A DNA stretch of 24,178 nucleotides from Promethearchaeota archaeon (GCA_019057975.1 JAHLWJ010000030.1:1-24178), one strand, 5' to 3'; positions 7,475-15,887 are shown, numbered from the stretch's first letter. Made by a program: numbers and translations. Notes: a model not told the origin generated them from the letters alone.

Positions 7475-8563
7475 TTGAGAATTTTATTCTATTCTTCTTT
7501 TTTTGAATATAGAGGAGGCGAAACTTATTATACTGAGGAAATCAATTCATTAATTAAGAATTATCCTAACGTTAAAATCTTAGTTTATTCCTATTTAAGT
7601 GGGAAAAATTGTGTAACTAGATATTCTAATAACATTTTATGGATTGAGAGAAGAACGTATAAAAATTTCTTATTCATAAAAGATATGATTAAAATTTTTA
7701 CTAAATTTAAACCTACAATAATTCATTCAGTTTATGTTGTTCCATCAATAGTTATGGGATTTCTTGCAAAAATATTTAGAGTTCCTTCGATCCTTCATGG
7801 ACGTGGAACAGACATAAATTACTTTCCTTTTATTAGTTTTAAATATTATATTTTAGCAAAAATAGCTTGTATGATTAATAAAAAAATCTTAACTGTATCT
7901 AAAAATATGAAACAAAACATATTGAGATTGAACAAATCAAAATTTAAAATATGTCATATTTATGATGGAGTTGATTTTTTAAAATTTAATCCAAAAAATA
8001 AGAATTACTATTCTAAAAACAGAACATTTGAAATATTACATGTAGGTAGATTTTCTCCAGAGAAATGTCATTTTTTAATTGTTGAGACATGTAAGAAATT
8101 AAGAGATAATAATTATAATTTTCACCTGACTTTAATAGGATTTGGTCCCCTAGAAAATCAGATTAGAAGTTTAATACAAAAATATAATTTAGAAAAATGG
8201 ATTACGATAACTGGCTATGTCGATCATGAAAATATATCTAATTATTATGAGAAAGCTGATTTATATATTCAACCTTCAATTACAGAAGGAATGCCCATTT
8301 CCGTGTTAGAAGCTATGAGTATGAAGTTACCAGTTATATTAACAAATGTTGGGGGTATGCTTGAGTTGATAAAAAATAAAGGTGGTATTATAATTGAAAA
8401 GAATAATCTAGATCAATTATTTAAGACGATTATTTTATATATTAATAATTCACAAAAAGTAAAAAATGATGGGGAAATTAACAGAAAATATATCCTTGAA
8501 AATTTTAATTGGGATAAGCATGCTAAAAAGCTATATAATATATATTCTAAATTAATGAAATAA
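7475..8563 (+). CDS. GT4 glycosyltransferase, TTG start
   Basis: A 362-residue retaining GT-B glycosyltransferase with textbook GT4 motifs. The first codon after an in-frame TAA (7472-7474) is TTG, and the protein then begins directly with the first Rossmann strand RILFYSSFFEYRGGETYY (2-19). An ATG start upstream is therefore impossible and TTG is well supported. IIHSVYVVPS is at 82-91, SILHGRGTDINYF at 105-117, ILTVSKNMK at 138-146 and HIYDGVD at 161-167. The donor domain has ILHVGRFSPEKCHFLI at 187-202, LIGFGPLENQI at 220-230, ADLYIQPSITEGMPISVLEA at 261-280 with intact E271-x7-E279, and TNVGGMLELI at 290-299. Sugar and acceptor are unknown. It may be expressed from its own promoter because 291 bp separate it from the gene before. 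Confidence 0.9.
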   Translation: MRILFYSSFFEYRGGETYYTEEINSLIKNYPNVKILVYSYLSGKNCVTRYSNNILWIERRTYKNFLFIKDMIKIFTKFKPTIIHSVYVVPSIVMGFLAKIFRVPSILHGRGTDINYFPFISFKYYILAKIACMINKKILTVSKNMKQNILRLNKSKFKICHIYDGVDFLKFNPKNKNYYSKNRTFEILHVGRFSPEKCHFLIVETCKKLRDNNYNFHLTLIGFGPLENQIRSLIQKYNLEKWITITGYVDHENISNYYEKADLYIQPSITEGMPISVLEAMSMKLPVILTNVGGMLELIKNKGGIIIEKNNLDQLFKTIILYINNSQKVKNDGEINRKYILENFNWDKHAKKLYNIYSKLMK

Positions 8564-8617
8564 ACATTATCTATGCCAGAAATAATTTATGAAATCTAAA
8601 TATTTCCATTAGAAATT

Positions 8618-8668
8618 ATGTGTTTGAAAATATTACTAATTGCATCTAATTTAATTAAAAACCAATAA
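8618..8668 (+). pseudogene. Possible scrap of a GT4 N-terminus
   Basis: A 16-codon frame starting at an ATG reads MCLKILLIASNLIKNQ and then stops. K-I-L-L-I-A-S-N-L matches the opening strand and loop found at the start of many GT4 enzymes. It lies in the gap between two GT4 genes, where a lost glycosyltransferase would be plausible. The match is very short, so confidence is low. Confidence 0.25.
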
Positions 8669-8678
8669 ATAATTGGTT
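8660..8678. repeat. Perfect inverted repeat, 7-bp stem, 5-base loop
   Basis: AACCAAT-AAATA-ATTGGTT forms a perfect 7-bp stem between two GT4 genes. Its right arm overlaps the candidate shared upstream element at 8673-8689. It could be an operator or the end of the upstream transcript. No T run follows. Confidence 0.35.
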
Positions 8679-8689
8679 AATCATATCAT
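8673..8689 (+). promoter_or_regulatory. Candidate shared upstream element, copy 2
   Basis: TTGGTTAATCATATCAT, 50 bp before the ATG at 8740, matches 15 of 17 bases of the element at 7406-7422, which is 52 bp before the TTG at 7475. Here it overlaps the right arm of the inverted repeat at 8660-8678. Confidence 0.3.
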
Positions 8690-8739
8690 TATGTTTTGTA
8701 TTTAATTTAAATAAAGATTTAAAAAATTTTGCATGAAAT

Positions 8740-9999
8740 ATGAGTATAAATTTCCTCTACATCACTTATGATTTTCCTCCTAAGGGAATGCAATCAGGTA
8801 TTCGTGCTCTTGAAATTTCAAAAAGATTAGTTAAAAAAAAACACTGTCCAATTATTTTAACAACTAAAATTGAGAAAAATACTTTACTTAACCATTCCTT
8901 AATTCATGAAATACCTTATTCATTAAATATCCATAGAACTCCTTTTTTTGAAATTAAAAACAATTACATCTCATCTTTTTTGAACTTTTTCTTTAGATTT
9001 GATTTTTATATAGGATGGGTACCTTTCGCTTATTCAGAAGGTAGAAGAATTTTAAGTGAAAATAAAAATATCAAATTTATTTATGCCTCCGGACCGCCAT
9101 TTCATACCCACATTATCGGATATCTACTAAAAAGAAAATTTCAAATCCCTTTAATTTTAGAATATAGAGATCCGTGGTCTTTTACGTATTACTATAAAAA
9201 AATTAAACATCGGTTGCAAAAAGATGAACAATGGTTAAATAGAAAAATCAATTTATCTCTTGAAAAAAGAATTCTTCAATCTTCAGACATGATAATTACT
9301 GTAAGCTCTGCTTTAATTTTATTCTTAAAAACCAATTTTCCTTCCATTAAAAATAAACCTCTATTTTCTATTACAAACGGATTAAATGTGCAAAAACTTG
9401 ACAACTATGACAAAAACAAAGATGAAGAAATTATTTTTACCTTTACTGGAAGATTATATGGAAAAAGAAGTATTTTACCTCTCTTAACAATTATCTCTTA
9501 TTTAAAAAAGGAGAACTTTACCAAAGATTTTAGATTTTCATTGAAAATATTTGGAAGGTACAACAAGAAAAATTTAGGAAATATAGTTAAAAAATTAGAT
9601 ATTGAGGATATAATGTATCTTGGTGACTTAATTCCAAGATCAGATGCTTTAAAGGAGATTAAGAGATGTGATATTGCGGTCCATATTGGAGAAAATATTA
9701 ATTACCCAACAATAGCATTTAAAGTCTGGGATTATTTAAGTTGTAGAAAAAAAATATTATACTTAGGTCTTGAAAATTCTTATACAGCTAATTTTTTGAA
9801 AAGAAATGATTTTGGGATTATTATTCCTATAAATGATCTAATTGAAGGAAAGAAACGACTAAAACGTCTATTAATTGACATAAATAATAATAGATTCAAT
9901 AACTTAATTCAAGATGAACAAATTATTAATTTTTCATGGGATAATAAAGCGACAATTTTTATTAATAAGATCATAAAAAATTTAGTTCCTAATTGTTGA
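8740..9999 (+). CDS. GT4-like glycosyltransferase (Glyco_trans_4_4 type)
   Basis: A 419-residue GT-B glycosyltransferase. The N-terminus reads INFLYITYDFPPKGMQSGIR (3-22), the DFPP loop type. The most diagnostic part is IYASGPPFHTHIIGYLLK at 114-131 followed by IPLILEYRDPWS at 136-147, a pattern well known from WcaI/WbuB-like and exopolysaccharide GT4 enzymes. SSDMIITVSSAL at 181-192 and ITNGLN at 211-216 lead into the donor domain. That domain has FTFTGRLYGKRSILPLL at 233-249, MYLGDLIPRSDALKEI at 292-307, CDIAVHIG at 310-317 and FKVWDYLSCRKKILYLG at 327-343. K-x-x-D-Y-L again replaces E-x7-E. The first strand begins at residue 3, which supports the ATG start; no Shine-Dalgarno site is seen. 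It converges with the large membrane glycosyltransferase gene. Confidence 0.88.
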   Translation: MSINFLYITYDFPPKGMQSGIRALEISKRLVKKKHCPIILTTKIEKNTLLNHSLIHEIPYSLNIHRTPFFEIKNNYISSFLNFFFRFDFYIGWVPFAYSEGRRILSENKNIKFIYASGPPFHTHIIGYLLKRKFQIPLILEYRDPWSFTYYYKKIKHRLQKDEQWLNRKINLSLEKRILQSSDMIITVSSALILFLKTNFPSIKNKPLFSITNGLNVQKLDNYDKNKDEEIIFTFTGRLYGKRSILPLLTIISYLKKENFTKDFRFSLKIFGRYNKKNLGNIVKKLDIEDIMYLGDLIPRSDALKEIKRCDIAVHIGENINYPTIAFKVWDYLSCRKKILYLGLENSYTANFLKRNDFGIIIPINDLIEGKKRLKRLLIDINNNRFNNLIQDEQIINFSWDNKATIFINKIIKNLVPNC

Positions 10000-10092
10000 A
10001 AATACAATTTGAAGATTATTATTGGGAAACTTATTTTAATTTTAAAGTTTAATTTTGATAATTTTAAGAATTAATTAACCATTTATGAATTT

Positions 10093-10102
10093 AAAAAAAA
10101 AA
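10093..10102 (-). terminator. Oligo-T run after the GT-C-like gene (minus strand)
   Basis: Ten consecutive A on the plus strand give T10 in the minus-strand transcript, 16 bp after the stop of the large membrane glycosyltransferase. It is flanked by a CCATTT (10079-10084)/AAATGG (10100-10105) inverted repeat. Archaeal RNA polymerase terminates at such T runs, and the site lies in the 119-bp convergent gap where termination is expected. Confidence 0.45.
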
Positions 10103-10118
10103 TGGAAAAATTTCTATA

Positions 10119-13100
10119 TTAAAATTGAAAATTCTGTAGGTCATCTGTACAATAAATTGCCAATCTTCCGTATTCATATAATTTTCTTCTATATAGTGTT
10201 GTTAAAAAATTTTGATATTGTATAATATTATGGTTAAATAAAACAAAATAATGTAAATTTTTTGATTTCAAATATTCAATAATTATAGGGACATTGAAAA
10301 TAATATCTTCAATGTTAAATTCTGGTGCCCAAGAAAAATAAAGATTTTCAATAAAGACTTCCCAATTTGAATCTTTCATTGCTGTGCTAAAGTGAATTGA
10401 CCCTAACTGTGAAATGTTACGGAACATTTTTAAATTTTGATATTCTGTAGTGTTAATATGAAGATTCCACTCATATTGATTTAAACCTTTATATCCTCCA
10501 TTTGTATATTCAAAATCAATCGTAACTTGATACCAGGTATTTTCTTCATAGGGATAAAGTTTAACGTATTCCGTACCATTATAATAGGTAAAATAACCAT
10601 TCCATAAATGTGGTCCATCAATACTTCTACTTGTAAAATTAACCCAAAACCTGCTACTATTACTAGTAGAATAAATTAAATATTTGATAGTCCCATATTG
10701 CTGCAATAAATTAAAATAAATATCTAAATTAGAATTTCCATTATTATTTTGATCTTTAAATTCTAAAAGGCTTTCATACCCATCTAATTCTTCTAAATAT
10801 TCAACACTACAGTTAGAATCGTATTTATATGTAATATTCCATCCTTCATAATTGCCTCCAAAGTAATACAGCTCAGTAAAATTTATTAATGCATTCGGCA
10901 TTTCCTCACTAAGAGAATAAATTGGATATCCAGGGTAATATGCAATATCAGTCAATGGCCTAAGTTGATAGCTATCGATTAATATATTCGAATTATAAGG
11001 AATATTTTGTGAAATCCATCCTATTACTTGAGCTTCATCATCATTAACATACCATTCATAATTATACCAATACATTCCACTCAATATTGTATTTGAAAGT
11101 GATAAAAAAATTATAATAGAAGTGGATGTTAAATTACGGGTTATCTTTAAATTTTTATTGGGATATTTCATAAGTCTTTTTGATTTAAGATATTGTTTTA
11201 ACCTTATCAATCCTATTGAAGCAACAATCGAAATAGGAATTATGGAATAATACCAAATCCTAGTAAACCAATACCTCATAATATAATATCGATTAGATGG
11301 TATTGCTTGAGGCGGAATATTGGGATATTGTAACCAATTTTTAAATATTAATAATGATGCCAAACCAAATATGAAAAGTCCCCACATGAATAAAATAAAA
11401 AAAATTCGTCTATTTTCTTTAAAGCAAAAATAAGAAAGAAAGATTCCCAAAATACCAATAAATCCTATATTCAAAAATATGAGATCTACATAATAAGTAA
11501 AGAAATTATCTCCTAATAAAGAATTATTATAAATGAGATATAAATATTGAGGTATAATCTCTCTAAATATAATAAAATTTATTTCTAATAGTATTAACAC
11601 ATAAAAAATAAATAAAGACAATATAAAAAGAACCTTTGGTTTAAAATTTTTTATAATAGCACTTTTGAATTTAAAACAAGTTTTATGGCTTCTTAAAACA
11701 AATTTTTTGTAAATCTTATAAATAAATATAAAGAATAAAAAAGATACAATTAAAATTGAATAGATTAATAATGCATTTAAAAAATTTATGGTGGTTACTA
11801 ATTCAACTTGAATAGCTGAGGGAGCTCCTAAAAATACAGCCAGATATCCTAACGGAATCCAGCTATAAAAGAATCTCGATAGAATATCAAAAAAAATGAA
11901 AAATATTATAGAAAATAAGAAAAAAATCAAGAAAAATTTAAAACCCTGGGTTTTTCTTATCGAAAATAGAGAATATATAATAATTAGTGATATAGCTGGT
12001 ATAGCTGGAAAAAAATAAATCATATAACTTTGTAACAGAAACAATGCTGCTAGTATTATGATAATAAATTCCTCGGTTTTAAAAATTGATTTATTTCCTG
12101 ATCTTTTAAAGGTTTTGACGATAATAATAAATAAAGCCATTAATATAAATAATGAAAAAAAGGCAAAACTTCTAAAACTAAAAACAAAAATTCCTTGAAG
12201 TATTAATTGATTTGTACCTCGTCTTGAGGGTGAATTAAAAATATAAAATAATCCAGAAAAGATAACAAGCAAAATTGTAGATAAAATAGCATAGCTCTCA
12301 TTTAAATCATGTAAAACAGCTTTCATAAATAGATATATTGAAGTTATGAATAAATATAAAAAAGGAAATAACATAGCATTAATATTGATATAGGGAATTC
12401 CACTTAAAATGCTTAAACTAAATGAAGTATACCCCCAATATACGGAATAATTAAATAAATCATAGCTAGGGGTCAAATCTGAACGTCCTATAATATAGGC
12501 ATAATTAATCCCCCTATACATATCACCAGGTATAAGATACTTTGAGGATGTATGAAGGCCAAGTGCGATAATTATAATGCCTAAAGCTATAAATAAAATA
12601 AGAAATGAATTTTTGGATATATTTATCGTTGTGCTCTTTAACTTTAAATTATTTTTCCACTTGAGTTTCTGAATCACTAAATCAGAAATAAATAAAACTA
12701 TAATAATTAGAAATAAAATATACGTAAATAATTCTCTTTTTAATCCAATATAATCAAGGATAAGAGTTGAAGTTCCCAAAAACATAAGAGATATTAGAGG
12801 ATACATAGTTATTTTTATAAAAAAAGGTTCTATATTAAATCTCTCGTGGAGTGTGCTTTTAGGGAAAATAATTTTAAATATATTTGCCCCTGGAAGAAAT
12901 AGGCATCCAATAATAAAAACAATAGCCCTAAGGTAATTAAAAAATCCTATTTGTCTCCAATCTATAATTGATTCAGAAAAAGAAATTGGTTGAATGAAAA
13001 AAGTTATGATCATAAAACACATTAAAATGATTTTTACTGAATTTTCATCTAAAAATTTAAACTTAAATAGTATTTTAATACTTGCCCCACCACGATTTAA

Positions 13101-13289
13101 ATTTATGAAGAAATAAAAAATTCCAATAATCACTATAGCAAAACCAACTAATTGAATAATTGGAATTTCCAAATTATTAGGAATAATATATAGACTAATT
13201 AAAAAAAGAAAATACAGAATAATAAATATAAAAATACATGTTAGTATAATGAAAATACGGAAAAGATTTCTTTTTTCTCTCAATCTCAT
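10119..13289 (-). CDS. GT-C-like polytopic membrane glycosyltransferase with extracellular concanavalin-like insert
   Basis: A 1056-residue membrane protein with about 16-18 hydrophobic helices between residues 9 and 741, then a soluble tail of about 315 residues. The layout (multi-helix core, long non-cytoplasmic C-terminal region) is that of GT-C enzymes such as the PMT, ArnT and archaeal oligosaccharyltransferase-like families, which use polyprenyl-phosphate-linked donors on the outer face. An acidic loop at 254-279 (PGDMYRG, GRSDLTPSYD) could hold catalytic carboxylates, but the family motif is not certain. Within the tail, about residues 880-988 resemble a LamG/concanavalin-like domain (ENTWYQVTIDFEY at 916-928, EWNLHIN at 940-946, VFIENLYFSWAP at 978-989). 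It seems inserted between two YLIY/YFVL half-domains (870-873 and 1014-1017). Eight N-x-S/T sequons occur at N803, 818, 826, 877, 884, 904, 946 and 958, consistent with an extracellular, N-glycosylated tail. It is monocistronic. Confidence 0.75.
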   Translation of the reverse strand: MRLREKRNLFRIFIILTCIFIFIILYFLFLISLYIIPNNLEIPIIQLVGFAIVIIGIFYFFINLNRGGASIKILFKFKFLDENSVKIILMCFMIITFFIQPISFSESIIDWRQIGFFNYLRAIVFIIGCLFLPGANIFKIIFPKSTLHERFNIEPFFIKITMYPLISLMFLGTSTLILDYIGLKRELFTYILFLIIIVLFISDLVIQKLKWKNNLKLKSTTINISKNSFLILFIALGIIIIALGLHTSSKYLIPGDMYRGINYAYIIGRSDLTPSYDLFNYSVYWGYTSFSLSILSGIPYININAMLFPFLYLFITSIYLFMKAVLHDLNESYAILSTILLVIFSGLFYIFNSPSRRGTNQLILQGIFVFSFRSFAFFSLFILMALFIIIVKTFKRSGNKSIFKTEEFIIIILAALFLLQSYMIYFFPAIPAISLIIIYSLFSIRKTQGFKFFLIFFLFSIIFFIFFDILSRFFYSWIPLGYLAVFLGAPSAIQVELVTTINFLNALLIYSILIVSFLFFIFIYKIYKKFVLRSHKTCFKFKSAIIKNFKPKVLFILSLFIFYVLILLEINFIIFREIIPQYLYLIYNNSLLGDNFFTYYVDLIFLNIGFIGILGIFLSYFCFKENRRIFFILFMWGLFIFGLASLLIFKNWLQYPNIPPQAIPSNRYYIMRYWFTRIWYYSIIPISIVASIGLIRLKQYLKSKRLMKYPNKNLKITRNLTSTSIIIFLSLSNTILSGMYWYNYEWYVNDDEAQVIGWISQNIPYNSNILIDSYQLRPLTDIAYYPGYPIYSLSEEMPNALINFTELYYFGGNYEGWNITYKYDSNCSVEYLEELDGYESLLEFKDQNNNGNSNLDIYFNLLQQYGTIKYLIYSTSNSSRFWVNFTSRSIDGPHLWNGYFTYYNGTEYVKLYPYEENTWYQVTIDFEYTNGGYKGLNQYEWNLHINTTEYQNLKMFRNISQLGSIHFSTAMKDSNWEVFIENLYFSWAPEFNIEDIIFNVPIIIEYLKSKNLHYFVLFNHNIIQYQNFLTTLYRRKLYEYGRLAIYCTDDLQNFQF

Positions 13290-13304
13290 TGCACATTGAT
13301 AATT

Positions 13305-13323
13305 AATCTTTAATTAAAAGATT
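13305..13323. repeat. Perfect inverted repeat in divergent promoter region
   Basis: AATCTTT-AATTA-AAAGATT, a 7-bp stem, lies 15 bp before the start of the minus-strand GT-C-like gene and in the 149-bp region shared with the FkbM gene. A regulator site is conceivable. The region also has TTAATATATTAA-type A/T runs about 35-45 bp before the ATG at 13439 that could be TATA boxes. Confidence 0.3.
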
Positions 13324-13438
13324 TATTTGGTTAATATTTATTAGAGCTTTATATCATTATAAGAAAAGAAACGAAAAAGAATTATTATTTAATTAATATA
13401 TTAATTTTTGAAAATTCTTTTATATCAAAATGATTTAG

Positions 13439-14284
13439 ATGTTAAAACATTATCTTGGAATAATTTATAGAGAATTGAATAGTAATGTAAAAATTTTATC
13501 TATAAATAAATATATACACGCTTTGTTTAAGACATTAAGACTTAACTCTCCCATAAAGTGGCTATTTTATAAAATTGATAGATATTTTCTACAGGTATCA
13601 AAAGAAAAATTAAAAATTTTTTCTCAATTTATAAAAGAGGGTGATTTAAGCTTTGATATCGGAGCATGGCAAGGTGAATACGTTGAAATGTTTTTAAAAT
13701 TGGGGGCAAGAGTAATAGCTGTTGAACCTCAACAAAGATGTGTGAAAATCCTTAAAATTTTATATGGAAAAAATAGGAAAGTAAAGATAATTGGAAAGGC
13801 AGTAGGAGAAAAATCTGGTCGGGGAGAGATTGCATTATGCTTAAAGCAAACACAAAAAGCGACAATGTCTTCCCGATTTAGAACTGAGAGTAGACATGCT
13901 AAAATATGTAATTGGACGATAATGCAACCCGTCTCGATAACAACTTTAGACTCATTAATTCAACTATTTGGAATTCCAAAATTTTGTAAGATTGACGTTG
14001 AAGGTTTTGAAGAATCTGTATTAAAAGGATTATCATATCCAATTCCATTTATCTCATTTGAATTTCATAAAGAGCTATTAGATATTGTAAAGAAATGTTG
14101 TGATCTCCTCTCCGTTATTGGAAAAGTTAAGTACAATTGCATTATTAACTCCTCAAATTCAATGGAGAAATTTTTATTTCCAAGATGGTTAAACGAAGAG
14201 GAATTATATAATGAACTAAATTTTCATAAAGATAAACTTTTATCTGGTGATATTTATGCCAAATTTATCAAAAATGAAAATTAA
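13439..14284 (+). CDS. FkbM-family SAM-dependent methyltransferase
   Basis: A 281-residue methyltransferase of the FkbM (Methyltransf_21) family, which O-methylates sugars or other hydroxyls and is common in glycan loci. After a family-variable N-terminal 65 residues come motif I FDIGAWQGEYVEMF at 72-85, VIAVEPQQ at 92-99 (acidic residue E96 for the SAM ribose), VKIIGKAVGEKSG at 115-127, ITTLDSLI at 167-174, and the family hallmark FCKIDVEGFEESVLKGL at 182-198, then ISFEFH. This last hallmark makes the assignment firm. The start ATG has no Shine-Dalgarno site, and a two-codon ATG-ATT-TAG mini-frame just ahead overlaps the leader. It is divergent from the GT-C-like gene. The target hydroxyl is unknown. 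Confidence 0.92.
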   Translation: MLKHYLGIIYRELNSNVKILSINKYIHALFKTLRLNSPIKWLFYKIDRYFLQVSKEKLKIFSQFIKEGDLSFDIGAWQGEYVEMFLKLGARVIAVEPQQRCVKILKILYGKNRKVKIIGKAVGEKSGRGEIALCLKQTQKATMSSRFRTESRHAKICNWTIMQPVSITTLDSLIQLFGIPKFCKIDVEGFEESVLKGLSYPIPFISFEFHKELLDIVKKCCDLLSVIGKVKYNCIINSSNSMEKFLFPRWLNEEELYNELNFHKDKLLSGDIYAKFIKNEN

Positions 14285-14359
14285 TAGATAATTTTTCATG
14301 GTTCAATAATAGTTAAGAAAAAAATTAAATATCCTGATTGAACTGCTGAATAAAATAAT

Positions 14360-14375
14360 TAGGTTTAGGAACCTA
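14360..14375. repeat. Perfect inverted repeat, 6-bp stem, 4-base loop
   Basis: TAGGTT-TAGG-AACCTA, 76 bp after the stop of the FkbM gene, contains two G:C pairs per arm and could mark the transcript end. No T run follows. Confidence 0.3.
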
Positions 14376-14543
14376 TTTATTAAACATATTTTCTAAAAAT
14401 TATTAAATATTTTAAAAATTATAAAATTAAACTGAAGAATATTATAGAATTTGAAAATGTCTTCGGATATGTTGTATAAAATTTCTCTTAATATAGCTAA
14501 TCTACTTTATATCTATTTAAATGGAACTGAATAGAGGTTTCCA

Positions 14544-14648
14544 ATGAAATTTTTTTTCTTTTTTTCAAAAAAAGAGCAAACAAAAAACACTAATAATAAA
14601 CTTTATACTTTGTCTAAAGTTAATGATGATAAGAAAATTTGGCATTAA
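14544..14648 (+). CDS. Small ORF of unknown function with a Shine-Dalgarno-like site
   Basis: A 34-codon ATG ORF starting MKFFFFFSKKEQTKN and ending DDKKIWH. GAGG at 14534-14537 stands 6 bases before the ATG, a spacing typical for ribosome binding and rare in this window. The first codons overlap the TCTTTTTTT-C-AAAAAAAGA palindrome at 14557-14575. No family is recognised. It may be a real small protein, or the N-terminal piece of a decayed gene whose continuation is visible in another frame after 14645. Confidence 0.3.
   Translation: MKFFFFFSKKEQTKNTNNKLYTLSKVNDDKKIWH
14557..14575. repeat. T7/A7 palindrome with 9-base arms
   Basis: TCTTTTTTT-C-AAAAAAAGA is a perfect A/T palindrome with a one-base centre, inside the small ORF at 14544-14648. 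It is slippage-prone and could also act as a weak hairpin. Confidence 0.4.
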
Positions 14649-14690
14649 TCAATAATTTAGAAATATTAAAAAATTTGTTATTAAATCGAA

Positions 14691-15887
14691 ATGCTGAAAA
14701 CAATATGGCAAAATATATTAGAAATATGTAATATATATACGAAATTCTCACATTCTAAGGTTTTATTTTATAATTTAGTTAAATTGGACAATAAAATCTT
14801 TCCTGATATATATCATTTAAAGGCAGCAATTGAATGGTTATGTAGAGCGCAAGATATAACGAATTGTGGTGGTGTTTCTTATGGTTATTCATTTAAGAAA
14901 GGGTGGTTACCACCATATCCTGAAACGACTGGATATATTATTCCTACTTTTTTACAATCGGCATCATTTTTAAGGAATCAAACATATATTAAAAGAGCTG
15001 AAATCATGGGGGATTGGGAGATAAAAATTCAATTGACTTCAGGTGCTGTGAGAGGAGGTATGGGTATTAACAGTTATCCCTCTATTTTTAATACTGGTCA
15101 GGTAATTTTGGGTTGGATATCGCTTTTTAAAGAAACTAAAAAGAAAAGGTTTTTAAAAGCCGCAATAAGAGCAGCTGAATGGCTCTTAAAAGTTCAAGAT
15201 AATGATGGTAAATGGAGTAAACATACATTTATGGGTATCCCTCACGCTTATCACACACGAGTAGCTTGGTCTCTTTTAAAGGTATATAAATATATTTGTG
15301 ATGAAAAATATAAACAAGCAGCTGAAAAAAATATTTTATGGGTATTGACCCATGTTAAAGAAACCGGATGGTTTAAACATATGGGTTTTGAAACAAAAGA
15401 AATACCTTTTACACATACCATCGCATACACTTTACGAGGTTTATTTGAGTCTTCTTTTTATTTTGAAAAAGATATTAAACAAAAAATATTAGATATTATT
15501 CAAAAAGCAGCTAAAAATATATTGATGAAATATAAATCGGGAAAGAAAAATTTATGTTATTTACCAATGTACATCCCAGGGAAATTGGATGAAAGATGGC
15601 AATCTAATGTAAATTATTCATGTCTTACAGGAAATATTCAGATATCTATTATATTGTTAAAACTATATAATTTAAACAATGATGTGCAATTTCTAAATGC
15701 TTCTTTACAAATTATCAATCAAATTAAAGCGATACAATCATTATCTTGTAAGAATATGGGAATAAACGGCGCAATTCCGGGATCATATCCTATATGGGGA
15801 GAATATCAAAAGTTTACTTATCCAAATTGGGCAACAAAATTTTTTTGTGATGCATTACTTCTCAAAAATAGAGTTATGATAAGTTGA
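14691..15887 (+). CDS. Alpha/alpha-toroid protein of glycan loci (prenyltransferase/squalene-cyclase-like fold)
   Basis: A 398-residue soluble protein made of repeated helix pairs. The repeats show as AIEWLCRAQD with GGVSYGY (46-66), NTGQVILGWISLFKETKKKRFLKAA (134-158, split here for description: NTGQ, LGW, FLKAA), AAEWLLKVQDNDGKW (161-175), HTRVAWSLLKVYKY (188-201) and HTIAYTLRGLFES (242-254). The PYPETTGYIIPTFL segment at 75-88 is a hallmark of toroid proteins found in exopolysaccharide clusters, often annotated as terpene cyclase or prenyltransferase-like. The same fold occurs in polysaccharide lyases and sugar 2-epimerases, and conserved His and Glu residues line its repeats. Prenyl cyclisation is unlikely here. 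Glycan binding, cleavage or epimerisation fits the context next to the heparinase-like gene. No signal peptide is visible. Confidence 0.7.
   Translation: MLKTIWQNILEICNIYTKFSHSKVLFYNLVKLDNKIFPDIYHLKAAIEWLCRAQDITNCGGVSYGYSFKKGWLPPYPETTGYIIPTFLQSASFLRNQTYIKRAEIMGDWEIKIQLTSGAVRGGMGINSYPSIFNTGQVILGWISLFKETKKKRFLKAAIRAAEWLLKVQDNDGKWSKHTFMGIPHAYHTRVAWSLLKVYKYICDEKYKQAAEKNILWVLTHVKETGWFKHMGFETKEIPFTHTIAYTLRGLFESSFYFEKDIKQKILDIIQKAAKNILMKYKSGKKNLCYLPMYIPGKLDERWQSNVNYSCLTGNIQISIILLKLYNLNNDVQFLNASLQIINQIKAIQSLSCKNMGINGAIPGSYPIWGEYQKFTYPNWATKFFCDALLLKNRVMIS

Larger units (their letters stand above)
14285..14690. other. 406-bp gap with hairpins and a small ORF
   Basis: This gap lies between the FkbM methyltransferase and the toroid protein. 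It contains two perfect hairpins (14360-14375 and 14557-14575) and the 34-codon ORF at 14544-14648. Just after that ORF, another frame (about 14633-14728) is open for 32 codons (LINNLEILKNLLLNRN and on) and runs into the start of the next gene. Together they could be a frameshifted remnant of one gene. The rest shows nothing recognisable. Confidence 0.4.
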
